Shown here: positions 21,294 to 32,719 of the stretch, piece after piece
Position numbering within the stretch: position 1 is the first letter of the stretch
How the letters are laid out: the number at the start of each line of letters is the position of its first letter
From: Diphasiastrum complanatum
Lineage: Eukaryota; Streptophyta; Lycopodiopsida; Lycopodiales; Lycopodiaceae
Assembly (NCBI GenBank): GCA_029204225.1
Contig: MU832588.1
Coordinates: forward strand, 1-64,000
Direction of reading: 5' to 3'
Length of the DNA: 64,000 nucleotides
Position numbers and translations under genes: made by a program
Notes under the pieces: model-generated
Databases searched by the model: none
Told to the model about the DNA's origin: nothing
Seen by the model: the letters and a program-made list of their open reading frames with translations, nothing else

Positions 21294-21917
21294 TAAAGTT
21301 TGGTGGTGACGCTTGTTTCATTACAAAGGAAGAAATCTTGGTTGCTAGGGGCAATAGACAAGGTAGACTTTTCAAGCTTGATGCTTTTGTTATGGCTAAC
21401 AAAAAGGATTGAATGGAAAAGGAGATTGGTATCAACTTTCCAAAGTTACCTTTTAGCATCAATAAGATTGGTGGATATTATGCAAAGTCTAACAAGCTTC
21501 CTTATGCTAGATATGTCAAGATCTAATATGCTTCTTGGAGATGTTCATCTTTGTGCTAACTTCGCTAGTCTTGAGGATAATGATGACGGTTTCAAAGCTT
21601 CATGGCAAGTGCAAGCATGCAAAAGGTAAGGAAAGATCTAACTTCATCAATGGAGGTGAAGGTTCTTCCTTGGAAAAGATTGTTGCTAATGATATCTTTG
21701 ATCATATGGAAAAAGATGTTGCCAAGTGCATGCATGAAGAGGTGGTTCTTCTACATTCTTTTGTTATGAGTCCAAGAAAATCATTTTTGCAGCAAGTGGA
21801 GTCACATTTCTTCATAAAGAGAGTAGATCAAATGGTTCTATCAAGAGACTTGGTGAGGAAGATAGTCAAAAGTCAAGAAGAAGAGAAGTATGTGATGAGC
21901 TCAAAGTAGGATGTACT
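21294..21917 (+). pseudogene. Degraded copia protease/pre-integrase-like segment
   Basis: Directly right of the junction a plus frame reads FGGDACFITKEEILVARGN followed by GRLFKLD. This resembles the stretch of copia pol just before the pre-integrase zinc finger. Beyond 21406 stops intervene; other open frames here (21535-21909) are not recognisable. Confidence 0.4.
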
Positions 21918-23522
21918 TTGAATGATGTCATTGTGAATGATAGTGAGGAAGAATCATTAGCATATGATTCATTACCTAAAACATTGAGTAGAAGTTCTTG
22001 TACTTCAATTATCCTTATGTTGAAGGTACTAATCATTTTTTTCATGGCTTCTAATGTTTTTGAGATTTCTACTTCTTCTGATGCAATCATTAAGAGGGAG
22101 TCTTATGAAGAAAAGAGCAATGGAAGATTGGTTCTTGGGAAGATCCAAGGCATGGATCTCACATCTCTTCATCAACTCAAAGGATTCTATGATTGTGAAT
22201 TGATCACTCATGATCAAGATGGCAAAAGGTTGGTTGGAGAAGACTACATGGAGCAAATCGAGAGGCAATTTATTCAAGGCAAGGGATATCTCATTGGTGA
22301 GCTTATTGAGGTTTTTTATGGACTCAAGAGGGCCGGATTTATTAGGTTTGATACTCATCTTCACCTACTCTACTTCATGTTGGATGAAAAGTTTGGAATC
22401 TATCTTTTGATTTATGATGGTGACATTGGTGACATTGTTTTCACTAACCTTTGTGGAAATTCGAGATCAAGCATTGATGAGTTCTTGTTGGATCTAGATC
22501 ATATGTTTGAGAGGGAGTATTTCCAGAGGTTCAGGTCTGAAGATATTCATATCTTTGATATATTTGATGTTCAAGAGAAAGGTAAGCAAGTGGAAGCGAC
22601 TCACTTTGCTTTACTCACATGTTTTGGAGAATTTTCTTGTGTAGATGATGTTATGCAAGTGGATATTGGTAATCATGGTTTTCATACTGGAAAAGCAAGT
22701 AATGGATCTGGAAAACAAATTTTGTTCAATGACTTTGATGGTCAAGAGGAAGATCGAGAGGTTGGTCTCAAAGGGCTTCAACAACACAAAAGGAAAGGTG
22801 GCAATTTGGAGCTAGTCAAGAGCATCAAAGGAAGATTATTTGGCAAATATGTTATGGATCTATTTTTACAGGTTATTGAAGACTCAAGTAAGGTCAAAGG
22901 AGAATCAAGAAAGTGTTGTTCAGGTTTACTTTACTTGTTCTATCTCATGTTTGAGCTATTTCATGTGGATGTGTGCAAATTGTCAAGATATGGACAAACT
23001 AGCTACATTGTCTTGCAATATCTTATTGTTGGAGTTGTACTAACATTCTTGGCTGGTTTTGCTAATGGAAATGAAGCTATTGGAGGCCCATTATATCACT
23101 CATCCATGATCAACTTCTCAAGTTTTGAGTTACTTGATGCCAATGTTTGGAGATTGTCATTTTTTGGTGAATTTATGGTCATTTTCTTGTGTCAAGTAGA
23201 TCTTGAAGATGGACTAGTGCAACATACTTGGTTTACAGAGTCATGTGGTGCTGGATTTGCATCATTAATGTACTCACCTATCATGGATTTCCAAGGTTTG
23301 ATGATATCTTGTGGCAAGATGGAGATGGAGGCCCATTCATGGAGTTTTATGGTGGAGACATATCAAGAAAGGACAAAGTTGGAGGAGACAAGCAAGCAAA
23401 TGGTCATCACTCACATTTATTGTTTGATTGTTGTAATTTTCCAAAGAGTTCAAAGTTTGAAACATGGAGGAATCATTTTATTCACATTCTATTTGGTTCT
23501 TCATGTTCTAGTTATATCTTGA
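21918..23522 (+). CDS. 534-codon open frame of degenerate copia RT ancestry; possible domesticated or chance ORF
   Basis: The frame is open for 1605 bp within an AT-rich element. Residues ~125-215 resemble copia reverse transcriptase: GELIEVFYGLKRAG stands where the LYGLKQAPRAW box should be, and FDTHLHLLYFMLDEKFGIY corresponds to the segment before the active site. The catalytic YVDD box is absent; GDIVFTNLCGNS stands in its place. After residue ~215 no RNase H motif is visible in this frame. Several hydrophobic stretches occur (for example YIVLQYLIVGVVLTFLAGF near residue 365 and a hydrophobic C-terminus), which could be membrane segments but could also be noise. It lies 178 bp upstream of an intact LTR. 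A neutral pseudogene this diverged should have gained stops, hence the interest. Translation is unproven, and the real start could be any of several Met codons. Confidence 0.35.
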   Translation: MNDVIVNDSEEESLAYDSLPKTLSRSSCTSIILMLKVLIIFFMASNVFEISTSSDAIIKRESYEEKSNGRLVLGKIQGMDLTSLHQLKGFYDCELITHDQDGKRLVGEDYMEQIERQFIQGKGYLIGELIEVFYGLKRAGFIRFDTHLHLLYFMLDEKFGIYLLIYDGDIGDIVFTNLCGNSRSSIDEFLLDLDHMFEREYFQRFRSEDIHIFDIFDVQEKGKQVEATHFALLTCFGEFSCVDDVMQVDIGNHGFHTGKASNGSGKQILFNDFDGQEEDREVGLKGLQQHKRKGGNLELVKSIKGRLFGKYVMDLFLQVIEDSSKVKGESRKCCSGLLYLFYLMFELFHVDVCKLSRYGQTSYIVLQYLIVGVVLTFLAGFANGNEAIGGPLYHSSMINFSSFELLDANVWRLSFFGEFMVIFLCQVDLEDGLVQHTWFTESCGAGFASLMYSPIMDFQGLMISCGKMEMEAHSWSFMVETYQERTKLEETSKQMVITHIYCLIVVIFQRVQSLKHGGIILFTFYLVLHVLVIS

Positions 23523-23699
23523 TGTGTAAAATTGATGTAAGAAATAGTGAAGCATCCAATTTGGACACTATTCTCTATATCAATTATGAAAGATACTTTT
23601 GAACCTTAGAAAGGAGATCTATATTTAGGTTGGAGATCATTCTAAAGTTGGATCAAAGCAGTATGGTCAAAACTATGCCAAAACTAGTTGAAGAGGGAG

Positions 23700-24352
23700 T
23701 GTGAGAGATTTCAACTACTTTAGTCTAGGTAAGTCACATTTTGGTAAATTGTCAATAAGAGGCCAAAACTCATTTTGGACTTAGAGATAAAATTTTTGAA
23801 GTTATATTAGTTTGAAATACACTCAATAAACACTTTTTGAAAGTGTGGGAAAGTTGGTAGTCGAGTTTGAGAGAGATTCAAATTTGAACTTTGGGTACAT
23901 TGAATCTAGACCCAAAAATAGTAGGGTTTACATTTTGGAGGGAAAGCCAAGTGGCCAAATAGCGTTTGGACACTCTATAAAAGGATGTAACTCGTGGAGA
24001 GACACATCTTCTCTCTTCTCTCTCTCATTTCATCATTATACATGGTTCTCTTTGGGTTCTACTACTCATTGGTGTACTCTCTTGATGTTATCTTGCAATT
24101 CTATGTGTAGAATGATTATTTATTGCTATTTTTGGTTACACACGTGTGAAATATGTAGGGTACTATAATTGTACAAAAAAAAAACTATATTTTATGTTTT
24201 GGTTCATGTTTGATCATATCTCTTAGAGTTTGCATCTCATTTTGTATGTAGATGCTGATTTTTCTACATTGGCAGGATTGTTGGTTTGCTCCTTATTGTA
24301 ACCAAAGATCAGGGACATGGATTGGATCTTGAATGATCTGAAATCCTTCACA
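23700..24352 (+). mobile_element. Copia-3 intact 3' LTR, plus strand
   Basis: 653 bp with perfect TGTGA...TCACA ends, preceded by the polypurine tract GAAGAGGGAG. Its first ~305 bp and last ~190 bp are present in inverted orientation at 19272-19576 and 21102-21293. CTCTATAAAAGG-like sequence at about 23970-23985 is a likely TATA box, with ACTCGTGGAGAGACACATC downstream as probable leader. Confidence 0.9.
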
Positions 24353-25609
24353 GAGGATGTGTTTCTAGTCTTAGAGATTTCCTAGATGTGTTATTTACTC
24401 ACGAAAAAATAGAATTCTTTTGTAGCTGAGTTACAAGATTCTCATTGAAATATGAGAGTAATATATGCGGATTCTGGAGGAATTTGTTAGATAGAACATA
24501 TGTGTTATGTACTAGGTCATAGTGAGATTATTCTCATATGTGTACGTTTAATCTTGTATGGATCTACTATGTATTCCTGGTTGCTACGGTTATTTGGTGC
24601 ACTTAACCTAGTCAGTAAACATAGACATATGATCAAGTATTGTTGAAACAGATTTTTGTAGAGTTAACAAATCTTTCTGAGAAAGACTTATAGGTTAACT
24701 AAAAAAGTGATTTGGATAAGGATCTAAATGTGGTGTTATACATGTATAATTAAGATATGCACCTAGACATTTGAGATTTCTAAATCATTGGCAATTAACT
24801 TGAGTAGTTGATTACTCCAAGATGAAGTTAATTGGTAAAACGGTCAGTGTGATGTGGATTCATCGGGAACTAATGGTTTTTTTATCTATATTACTTGTAA
24901 GATGCATAATTAGTGAATCATCAAGATTCATCAGTCATAATTATGTGCATTGGATATACAGTATTCTTGGATAGAGTATTCCTTAGTTAAGAAATGAGAC
25001 TCAATTCTTTGATGATTGTATTCTAGAGAGCTCAATTGGATAATGAATCATAATGAATCCGAGAATAGTAAGTGAATCGATATTCAGCAGGACTTTTGGG
25101 TATCTAGATTTGATTCTAGATTGTAATCTAAAGTTTTTGTAGTTGAAGATGAATATCATTTTGGTATGTGTTCAATCTTTAATTACCAGTGGTTTATAGA
25201 ACTTGAATCTTGCATTTCAATTCAAAAATCATGTTTGATGAATATTCCTAAATCCAGTATTTTCTTAGTGGAAAGATTTTTGAATGATTTTTACTTTTCC
25301 TGAGTTATGTTGGACATATACTCCAGTATCCTGTAAATGATTAAGTATGGTTTTGGATTCCAAAAAATTATGATTAACGAATCATACAAATTTAAATATT
25401 TATGATTGACGGATCATAAATAGATACTTAATTATTGTCATAGGATTATACGGAATTGGGATGATTCTTAAGTGTGATGATTAAAATTGAGTAAGAATTT
25501 GAATCAGTGTTTTGAATCTCTCTACTCTAGTATTTTTTTGAGAACCTATGGATCTCACAGACATTATTTTATTTATCTAGTGGATGCTATTCTGCTACAG
25601 TTCATGGTT
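24353..25609 (+). mobile_element. Decayed internal sequence, partly family L
   Basis: 24365-24530 matches 18108-18258. 25480-25600 matches family L internal sequence found on the other strand near 9500. No coding frame survives. Interpreted as old gypsy-type internal DNA into which the copia elements were inserted. Confidence 0.5.
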
Positions 25610-26422
25610 TGTGAAAGATTTCAGATCCTTAAGATCCAATCTACTTGAATGATCTTGTAGTGGGTTTCTTTCCTTGCCTAACCTGAATCCAAGATCTAGT
25701 CAATCTAGCATCAAAGAGACGGAGTTACTTGTCACGCGTAGGTTCGTTCCCATGAGAGCGATAGTTTAGTTCATATTTCAACATGAATGGAGGATCTAAC
25801 ACTAACTCTAGCATCCATTAACACTGAGCATTAACACTATATCCATTAATCCTACTTCCATTAACCCTAAATCCACAACAATGATAGAAACTTACTCTTC
25901 TCTCTCTCCCTTTCTCTCTCACAAAAAGCATAAGAAATAGCAATTCCAATAATGATCAAATCCAACAATTAGCAAAATCCAAAGAAAGCATGAGAAATGG
26001 AGAAAAAGAAAGGAAGATCAAGTACATTCATTAATCCATTTCTAAAGAGAACCAATCTGCTTTATTGAAATGAGGAAATGAACATGAGGAACAACTCGAG
26101 TTGGTCCCTTTTTATAGTAGAGAGGAGGACCCTGGCATCTGAATCCTATTGGTCCAGTCTTGCCTCTCTTTTTATTCAAATTTAAAAAAGTGTGGAACCA
26201 TCAAAATTGGAGGGAAACCCAACTTTATTCACTAACTTGACATTTAGGCCCTACGACATTAAAAGTCCCGCAAAAAGGCCTAAAGTCCTTTTATTGACTT
26301 TCTAATTAATCAATCGAATAACTATGTGATCATCGGGTTGGACTTACACACACAGGGTGCCAAATCCCTCTCACTTCTTAACTAGGGTTAGGGTTGCCTT
26401 GGAATCCGCAAACCCTCCAATA
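25610..26422 (-). mobile_element. LTR-like repeat, family R2 copy 1
   Basis: About 813 bp. On the minus strand it starts near TATTGGAGGGTTTGC and ends GATCTGAAATCTTTCACA. It shares most of its upper 680 bp with 57067-57658 (same orientation), including the blocks GTGATCATCGGGTTGGACTT and GCAAAAAGGCCTAAAGTCC. The end resembles the U5 end of the copia-3 LTR, suggesting a related copia family. No PBS or pol lies next to it, so it may be a solo LTR. Confidence 0.6.
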
Positions 26423-27584
26423 GTATCCCCCACCAAAACTGGTGGCGGTCCCACGACACCTGCAATATGCAGTTATTAGGGACTTTTATTGGCTTCGCGT
26501 CGAATCTTAAGTAAATGACACTACACCTTCTCCATAAAGTCGAGGCGTGCAGTATTGAAATCCAAATTGTGTGGCAGGAAACAACGGTGGGCTCCAGCAA
26601 TTCATTTGGAAGTTGTCCATGAGGTGAAGCAGGATTCCCAAGAGCCTCCCATCATAGCCACACGAAACTAGAGACGAGCAATCGGCAGCTGATCTTTGAT
26701 TTGCTCTGAGGCCATCGGCTTATTTGGATCGAATGCCAAGGGAGGAAGGCAATCATCCCATTTGGTTGCCACTGACGCCAAGAGAGTTAGATATTTAGCA
26801 AACATTGCCGATTGTCGCATCGTTGAATCCGGAGAGTGGACATACTCTCTCTGCTATGCTTGTAAAGCACGGTGGAAGTCCACTGAAATGGTCCAGTTGT
26901 AAGCCTAATGGATGATTGGCCAATTGAGCGTATGGATGGTGATTTTGTCCATAGCCTTCCATTTATTTCTTCGCGGCATTGGCACGTAATAGGGATCTAC
27001 CCGCAACTGGCGAGGGCTGGTGACGTAACTCCTAATTGATTTCGGAGTTTTCTCAAAAATTGTGATTCTCCATGCCGGCTGCTGTCTCCCGAGCTTTCAC
27101 CACTGCCTGACCTCGACATGATTACTACATTCATAAACATACAATACATTACAATAAACCCTAATATATTGAAATGAAGTAGAAAAGAAGAGAGACATGC
27201 GTGTAGAGCTCGAGCTTGCACCAAGATTGGCATAAGAATCATATAAGCGACAATGTATAAAAATAGTACTATCTAAAAATTAAAACATTAGAATCATACA
27301 ATAGTTTTATGTTATTTGTGTTTTGTACTTGTGCATATATGCAGTTTATCACAACGAGATGAATTACATTCAGATCAGTCTAGCAATCTCACTGCGTGGA
27401 CGACGATGACTATGAGAGCTTGAGGCCTGATGGGATGATTCTGTCGGTGTTTCTTCGTAGACCAAAAGCACGGAATCCACGTGGAAGCCATGGCGGCTAA
27501 GAGGGACAATAAAGAGCCAGCAGCGAACTGCTGCTTAGTATTGGCCTTAATAGCTCGTTTGAGCTCACCAGAAACAATCTTGAA
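26423..27584. other. Intergenic, nothing recognised
   Basis: No open frame above 81 codons and no recognised motif. Slightly higher GC than neighbouring spacer. Confidence 0.4.
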
Positions 27585-28144
27585 TCAATTATATGGTTGG
27601 GCTTTGGCCAATTTAGTGTGGGATTTCACTATCTTGTGAAGGATTTGAGACGTGATGCGGTCTTTTCTAAGGTTGCCAACCATCAAGAAATTATTAAATA
27701 CCTGGGCAGCTGCGTGGATGGAAGGCTCAATGATGGCTTCCAAACAGTAGCCATCATTGGTCCAGTGCAGATCATTGGTGAGGTCAATAAATGGCTTGAT
27801 GGCCTGTTTGGCGTGCTTGTGATTGGGTGAGGCCTGCGTACCAGATGATATTCCTATAGCTGCAAGTGCGGCCTCAGTGACGCGCACTTTGTGTGTGGCT
27901 CCCTGGAAAGTGATATAGAATTTGGATTTCTCTTCCAAGTATTGAAAGCAAGAGTGATGAAATCCATATTGATACGACCCGAAAAGACTCTCTCATGAAT
28001 ACCCATTGTAGTGAGTAGAGGCTCCACAAGGGTCATCCACTGAGTGACCATGCTTGTGCTAGGAACAATCATGATGTCCGTTGCAAATGGGACATCACGA
28101 TGGATAGTATAGCGCAGAGACTGGGAAGTATCGGTAGAAGACAT
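27585..28144 (-). pseudogene. Plant transposon-protein-like remnant (frameshifted)
   Basis: Two overlapping minus-strand frames, 28144-27930 and 27938-27585, together look like one protein broken by a frameshift near 27935. Features are an N-terminal segment with ERVFSGRINMDFITLAFNTW, then FYITFQGATHKVRVTEAAL and FNNFLMVGNLRKDRIT. The pattern (short beta-like strand, V-T-x-x-x-L, then a helical block with FFLVGxLLP-type spacing) recalls the 'putative plant transposon protein' domain found in gypsy elements. This is from memory and not certain. It could alternatively be an unknown host gene fragment. Confidence 0.35.
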
Positions 28145-28552
28145 GATGATCAGAAAGGGATTATAAATGCGTGAAAGTGTATCAGAAGGCAATGTAGGAA
28201 ATTTGGAAGGCTTTGGTTGCAAGAAAAATTTGCAAGAGCTTCGCTAGCACAAGTGAGGAACGAATCGCATTCAGCCAACTTATAGGTGAATTTGGTGGGT
28301 CCATTACACTGAATAGTAGTTTGGCTGATCAGTTCTGAACAAAAATTTTCAGGCATGTGCAGTACTGTAAAAATAGGCTATAAAAATCTCGGCGAAGGTT
28401 TCTAGGAATCTGAACCTATCAAGCGAACGTTTTTCAGGGCTAGCAAAGGATGAACCTTCGCCCAGGAGGGTCCTTCACCCAGGTACTGTCATAAATGCAT
28501 TTTTTCACAATCTGAACCTATGGACAACCTACTTTTGACATTTTAATATCAT
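28145..28552. other. Spacer, nothing recognised
   Basis: Contains short frames that continue the remnant to the left but no recognisable domain. A short imperfect repeat, CCTTCGCCCAGG and CCTTCACCCAGG, lies at 28453 and 28471. Confidence 0.4.
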
Positions 28553-29280
28553 CTAGCAGATCGGCGTTGCGTCCTTCACGATCTTCTCATACCATTTTGG
28601 TATCTTAGATTCGGGTGATACACTACGTGGAGAGTATGTATCCCAAGGAGTGTCCAAGTAATGTCTCTTACTTCCAAACGGTTTCTCCTTTATTGCTCCT
28701 ATTGGCAAGTACCTTCCCCTAGGCTCTTGAATAGGTGGTGTCCTTTCATACTCGCCCTCTAAGTGACATACATAAGAGCTCAACCATTAGATTCATGATC
28801 ATCTTGTGGAGCGTTTTTTTCATCTTCCAAAATTGTGGGAAGTCTTTTGATGCTTTCACCACTTGCATGGTCTTCATCTTCATACCTATGCATTTCATCA
28901 AAGATCACATCTTTGCTAATGTGAATCTTGTTCATTACAGGATCAAAACACCTATATGCCTTCGTCAACTCGTCATAACCGACGAAGATACACTTGATTG
29001 CTTTGGCATCAAGTTTCTATCGCTCCTCCTTTGGCACATGTACATAGGCCTTACATCCAATGACACGAAACTTGTCGATTTTTGGCTTTATTCCTGTAAA
29101 TGCTTCTTCGAGAGTCACATTTGGAACCGCAACTGTAGGGCTCCTGTTTTGCAAGAACGTTGTTGCGCTGCACGCTTCCGACCAAAGTGAATCGGTCAAG
29201 CCCATTTGCTTCATCATGGAGCGTGCACTCTCCATAATAGTCCTGTTTTTCCTTTCAGCTACACCATTAGGAGAGAGAGA
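28553..29280 (-). pseudogene. Copia fragment: integrase C-terminal half and IN-RT linker
   Basis: The minus strand encodes the end of the integrase core (ESARSMMKQMGLTDSLWSEA, then FLQNRSPT and FRVIGCKAYVHVPKEER). Next comes the linker beginning YRCFDPVMNKIHISKDVIFD, then acidic sequence. All are standard in Ty1/copia. Stops and frameshifts separate the three open pieces. No LTR of its own is evident. Confidence 0.85.
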
Positions 29281-29789
29281 ATTTAGATTTTCAAACAGTT
29301 ACTACTCTAAAGAATTTATTTCTCCATAGAAATTGCTAATCCAAGGGGATGATCATGCTTGTGGCATTAGAATCTTAAAGAAATAGTTCAAAATCCTTAA
29401 AAAAAACCTATCTACCTTGTCTTAAGTCCATTTTGGGCAAACAAAGGGCTACATACTCCAAACGAAGGACCTCTTGACTATACCTACAAGTACAATACCT
29501 CAAAATAGAGTGATTGTTCTAGAGAAATTGCTTAGAGGATGTCATAAGTCATTTGTCCCTTTCAAGAAGCCAGTAGTTGGGAGTGTGTGGCAAAAAGCAT
29601 TTCACGTTCCAAAGTGAACTTGGCTTAGTTGGATTTGTCACCTAAGCAATGAGAAGTCTTGGCAAGGAAACCCAACAAATCATCATTTTGAACTTTTGAC
29701 ATCACCATTGTACATAGAGAATAAACTCATAAGAATCTTGATGCATGAAGAGCAAAGAAGAAAAATGGTCAAGGCTTGATGTCAAACCA
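29281..29789. other. Spacer, nothing recognised
   Basis: Separates two copia fragments of opposite orientation. No motif seen. Confidence 0.4.
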
Positions 29790-30775
29790 CTAATTATTAG
29801 GCACTTTTGACATGCCAAAAGCAAGGCAAAGGAAAGGACAAGAAGAAGTCAAAATAACAGCATGCCAAGGCTCAAGAGGATGAAGGATCTCCCAAAAAGA
29901 CCAAAAGGAAAAGTAAGTGCTTCTTTTGTGGCAAAAAGGGCCATTGAAAAAGTGAAAGCCACAAGTATTTAGTTGAATCAGGCAAGAGAAAACCCAAAAC
30001 AAGCAAGTAATCTTGTCGATGAAAGAGAGGTCAAACATTCTAGCATCTTTATTTTAGCATTGTCATCAAATTAGCAGGATCGAGCATGGTGCATAGATTT
30101 GGGAGCCACTAGACACATGACAGGAAATAAGGATTGGTTAAACAATTTGAAGGATCAAGATATGGAATGTCGGTTTCACAAGAAAATGGTGAAATATGCA
30201 AAATAAAAGGGATTGGCACGTATTCTATCTAGTTACTTAACGGAAAAAGAAAAACAATCAAGGAGTTACTCTACGTGCCAAAATTGAAAAAAAATCTACT
30301 TTTAGTTGGAGTCAATACCGATAAAAAACTGAAGGTAGAATTTGCTCATGATTGTTGTGTGAATAAAAATTCAAAGCTGTTACAAATGGAACTAGAGATC
30401 CAAGATGAAGCTATATAGGTTGAATGATATGATTAAAGGGCACAATGGAATCATATTGACCACTCATTCGCAAACTAATCTATGGAAGATTAGGTTTGGT
30501 CATTTGAATCTAGGAAGCCTTAGTTTAATGAGAAAATTGGAGATCATGAAAGAATTACCTTTGATAGAAGATTAATTGAAGATGATATTGAATTATGTGT
30601 CTATAAGAAGTGTCAACATGAAAAGTTCAAGTGTGGTGGAGTTGCAAGGGTGAAGAACATCTTGGATTTAGTCCACATCGATCTATGTGGATCTATGAGG
30701 ACAATGTCTATAGGGAGAGCACATTACTTCATCACTTTTATAGATGATATGTCCCGTACTCTACAACACCCACTG
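29790..30775 (+). pseudogene. Copia fragment: gag zinc knuckle, protease, start of integrase
   Basis: Plus-strand order: a lysine-rich gag tail, a broken zinc knuckle (CFFCGKKGH, then a stop where the next residue should be and Ser in place of the last Cys), and protease (AWCIDLGATRHMTGN, with the catalytic DSG changed to DLG). Then come pre-integrase sequence and integrase start (ILDLVHIDLCGSM, then [14 protein letters not shown]). Multiple stops. It ends abruptly at about 30775 within integrase. Confidence 0.8.
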
Positions 30776-31548
30776 TGATTTTCAATGTGACTTACGATAG
30801 ATAAATGTGGCTTTAATTTTTTTCTGATTCAGCACACATGTCTCAAAACACATCGCAATGGGATTGTCAAATTTTGATGTCCGTGAAATCAATCGCAAAC
30901 CAACATCCACATGAAATGGACCCGTTGGACGAACTTTCCAAACACCAAAACGAGATGGTCCACATGGACGTTGGATTATGGCGTCCATGTGGACATTACA
31001 TTCTGAACTCCAAACTGCACGTCAGAATGCAACGTCCAATCTGACATGGCATCTGACGTGTTTTCACTAACATGGCCATCGGATTGCAATGCAAAAAACC
31101 ATTGTCACATTTCGACATCTTTCATAGTTTTTGACAAATAGAAAACCTCTCAAAGTCCTCCGACGAATCAATATCCATTGGAATTTGATGCATACTTACT
31201 TGTCAAATTTCGACGTTCCAAATCAAATTAAAAAAATAAAGAATGCATAATAAATAGTGTGATCTTGAATATTTTGTTAGATGACTAAATATTTTTGTTT
31301 TTAGTCAGTTTTGGATTCCAGCAGACACTTGCTTCACACATGTGAGAGCGAGCTTTTTTGAGATCTTAGCTATTTTCCTTTTTCTAAATTTCAACAGATG
31401 AGCCACACTGGCCTGATGTATTTTTGTTAAGTAAGCTAGTCATTGTTCAAACACTCGTTCCACACATGGGAGTGCTTGAAAAAATTTACCAATATCTTCA
31501 TTGGATCGCCCTTGTCGAGAGCTTTTTGTAGGGATTTCGGCAAGCATT
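30776..31548. other. Spacer with TGACGT/GACGTC-rich patch
   Basis: No gene. 30950-31070 contains several ACGTC and TGACGTG-type words and GTCAGAATGC. A similarly flavoured stretch occurs at 55560-55900, but no clean alignment could be made by eye. Confidence 0.35.
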
Positions 31549-32022
31549 TCTATAAAGAGCACTAGAGAAATCTCCTAAGATGAGGTAGGAAAACACAACA
31601 AGAGAGACTATGGAACAAAACCACCCAACCAAACCTAGATCCCTCCCGGATCTAGGCCAAAGCCATGCCATGTGATAGCAAGAGGAGAAGAGCTCAACCG
31701 GTAATCTAGACCAAGTCGTCGGCGGGATAATCTCTACCTCTATATATAAAGAGTAGGATATTGTGCATGAATGCAATTCCCATGAAGATCAACTATAAAT
31801 AGGTCGCAACTCTTCATGCATTCCTCCTACCTATAACCGTCACACGTACATGCACGACTCCATATGTCTCAATTAGAGTGTGTGGGTCCTCTCAAGGTCA
31901 TTAGTCACCAACAGGCCTCGACGTGGAATAAAATCTAGGTGTGACCAATAATCTTGAACACTGGAGGGCCGGTCTACCATATTAGGACTATTCCATTTCC
32001 TTTGTTGAATATGGCCATAACA
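31549..32022 (-). mobile_element. LTR, family L copy 3 (3' LTR)
   Basis: On the minus strand it starts TGTTATGGCCATATTC (32022) and is preceded by a clear polypurine tract, TTTAAGGGAGGAAGAA (32038-32023). The other end is near 31549 (GCTCTTTATA). Collinear with the other family L LTRs. Confidence 0.8.
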
Positions 32023-32033
32023 TTCTTCCTCCC

Positions 32034-32230
32034 TTAAACAGGTTCTGTCCTCATAACAGAAAAAACAAACATGAAACTATTCCTTAAGCTTTCAAGTCTT
32101 TCCCATGAATCATTATTCTTAATCTGACCTTTCCATCTGAATGAGTATTCAAAGATGCAACAATTTTTAAATTGCTTGCCTCTACTCATGAGTACGAACT
32201 CAAATCCCCAAAGATACAATAAGCTATAAA
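32034..32230 (-). pseudogene. Chromodomain-like scrap next to family L LTR copy 3
   Basis: Minus frame with FEYSFRWKGQIKNNDSWERL, corresponding to the chromodomain peptide of copies 1 and 5. The frame is shifted shortly upstream and truncated just before the polypurine tract. Confidence 0.5.
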
Positions 32231-32719
32231 TCTTCCAAATGGGTTGATCTTATCCAAAAAAAAGTTCATCACCTTCATGTAATCCCAATTACATGATACA
32301 GTAGGTGATTTTATTCCCGAAATCGAATCCAAAAGCTGAAGAAATTAACATGATGACATTTGTTTTGGGACTTTGATCTAAAAAAGAGTAATCTTTTTCG
32401 GTATTTTTTAATGGTCCTAGTTTTAGACCAAAATCATGGTTTTTTTAAAGGATTCTCTACAGTAAAAAAAAAAATGTCAAAGAAATGTCTATTTTTAATT
32501 AAGCACTACAGGTTATTTTTGTTTGCAAATTTCATAAAACCATCATAATTACATACTGCATAACATTTCAAGACAACACATGATTTTTGGAAGTCCAAAC
32601 GCCATTAAAATACAAAAGGGTAATTATATTCTTCATATATTTTTTCAGAGTACATTTTCTAAGAAATTTTCACTAATGCCTCTCAATTCAGAACTTGACA
32701 TATTTTGAACACTCATTTT
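32231..32719. other. Spacer, end of family L internal sequence then AT-rich DNA
   Basis: 32231-32345 matches the family L internal region. The rest is AT-rich with no motif. Confidence 0.4.

Noticed and set aside
23845-24168. 107-codon plus-strand frame (and its minus-strand mirror at 19247-19453)
   Set aside because: The conserved peptide simply reflects the shared LTR sequence, which lies in the promoter/leader part of the LTR.
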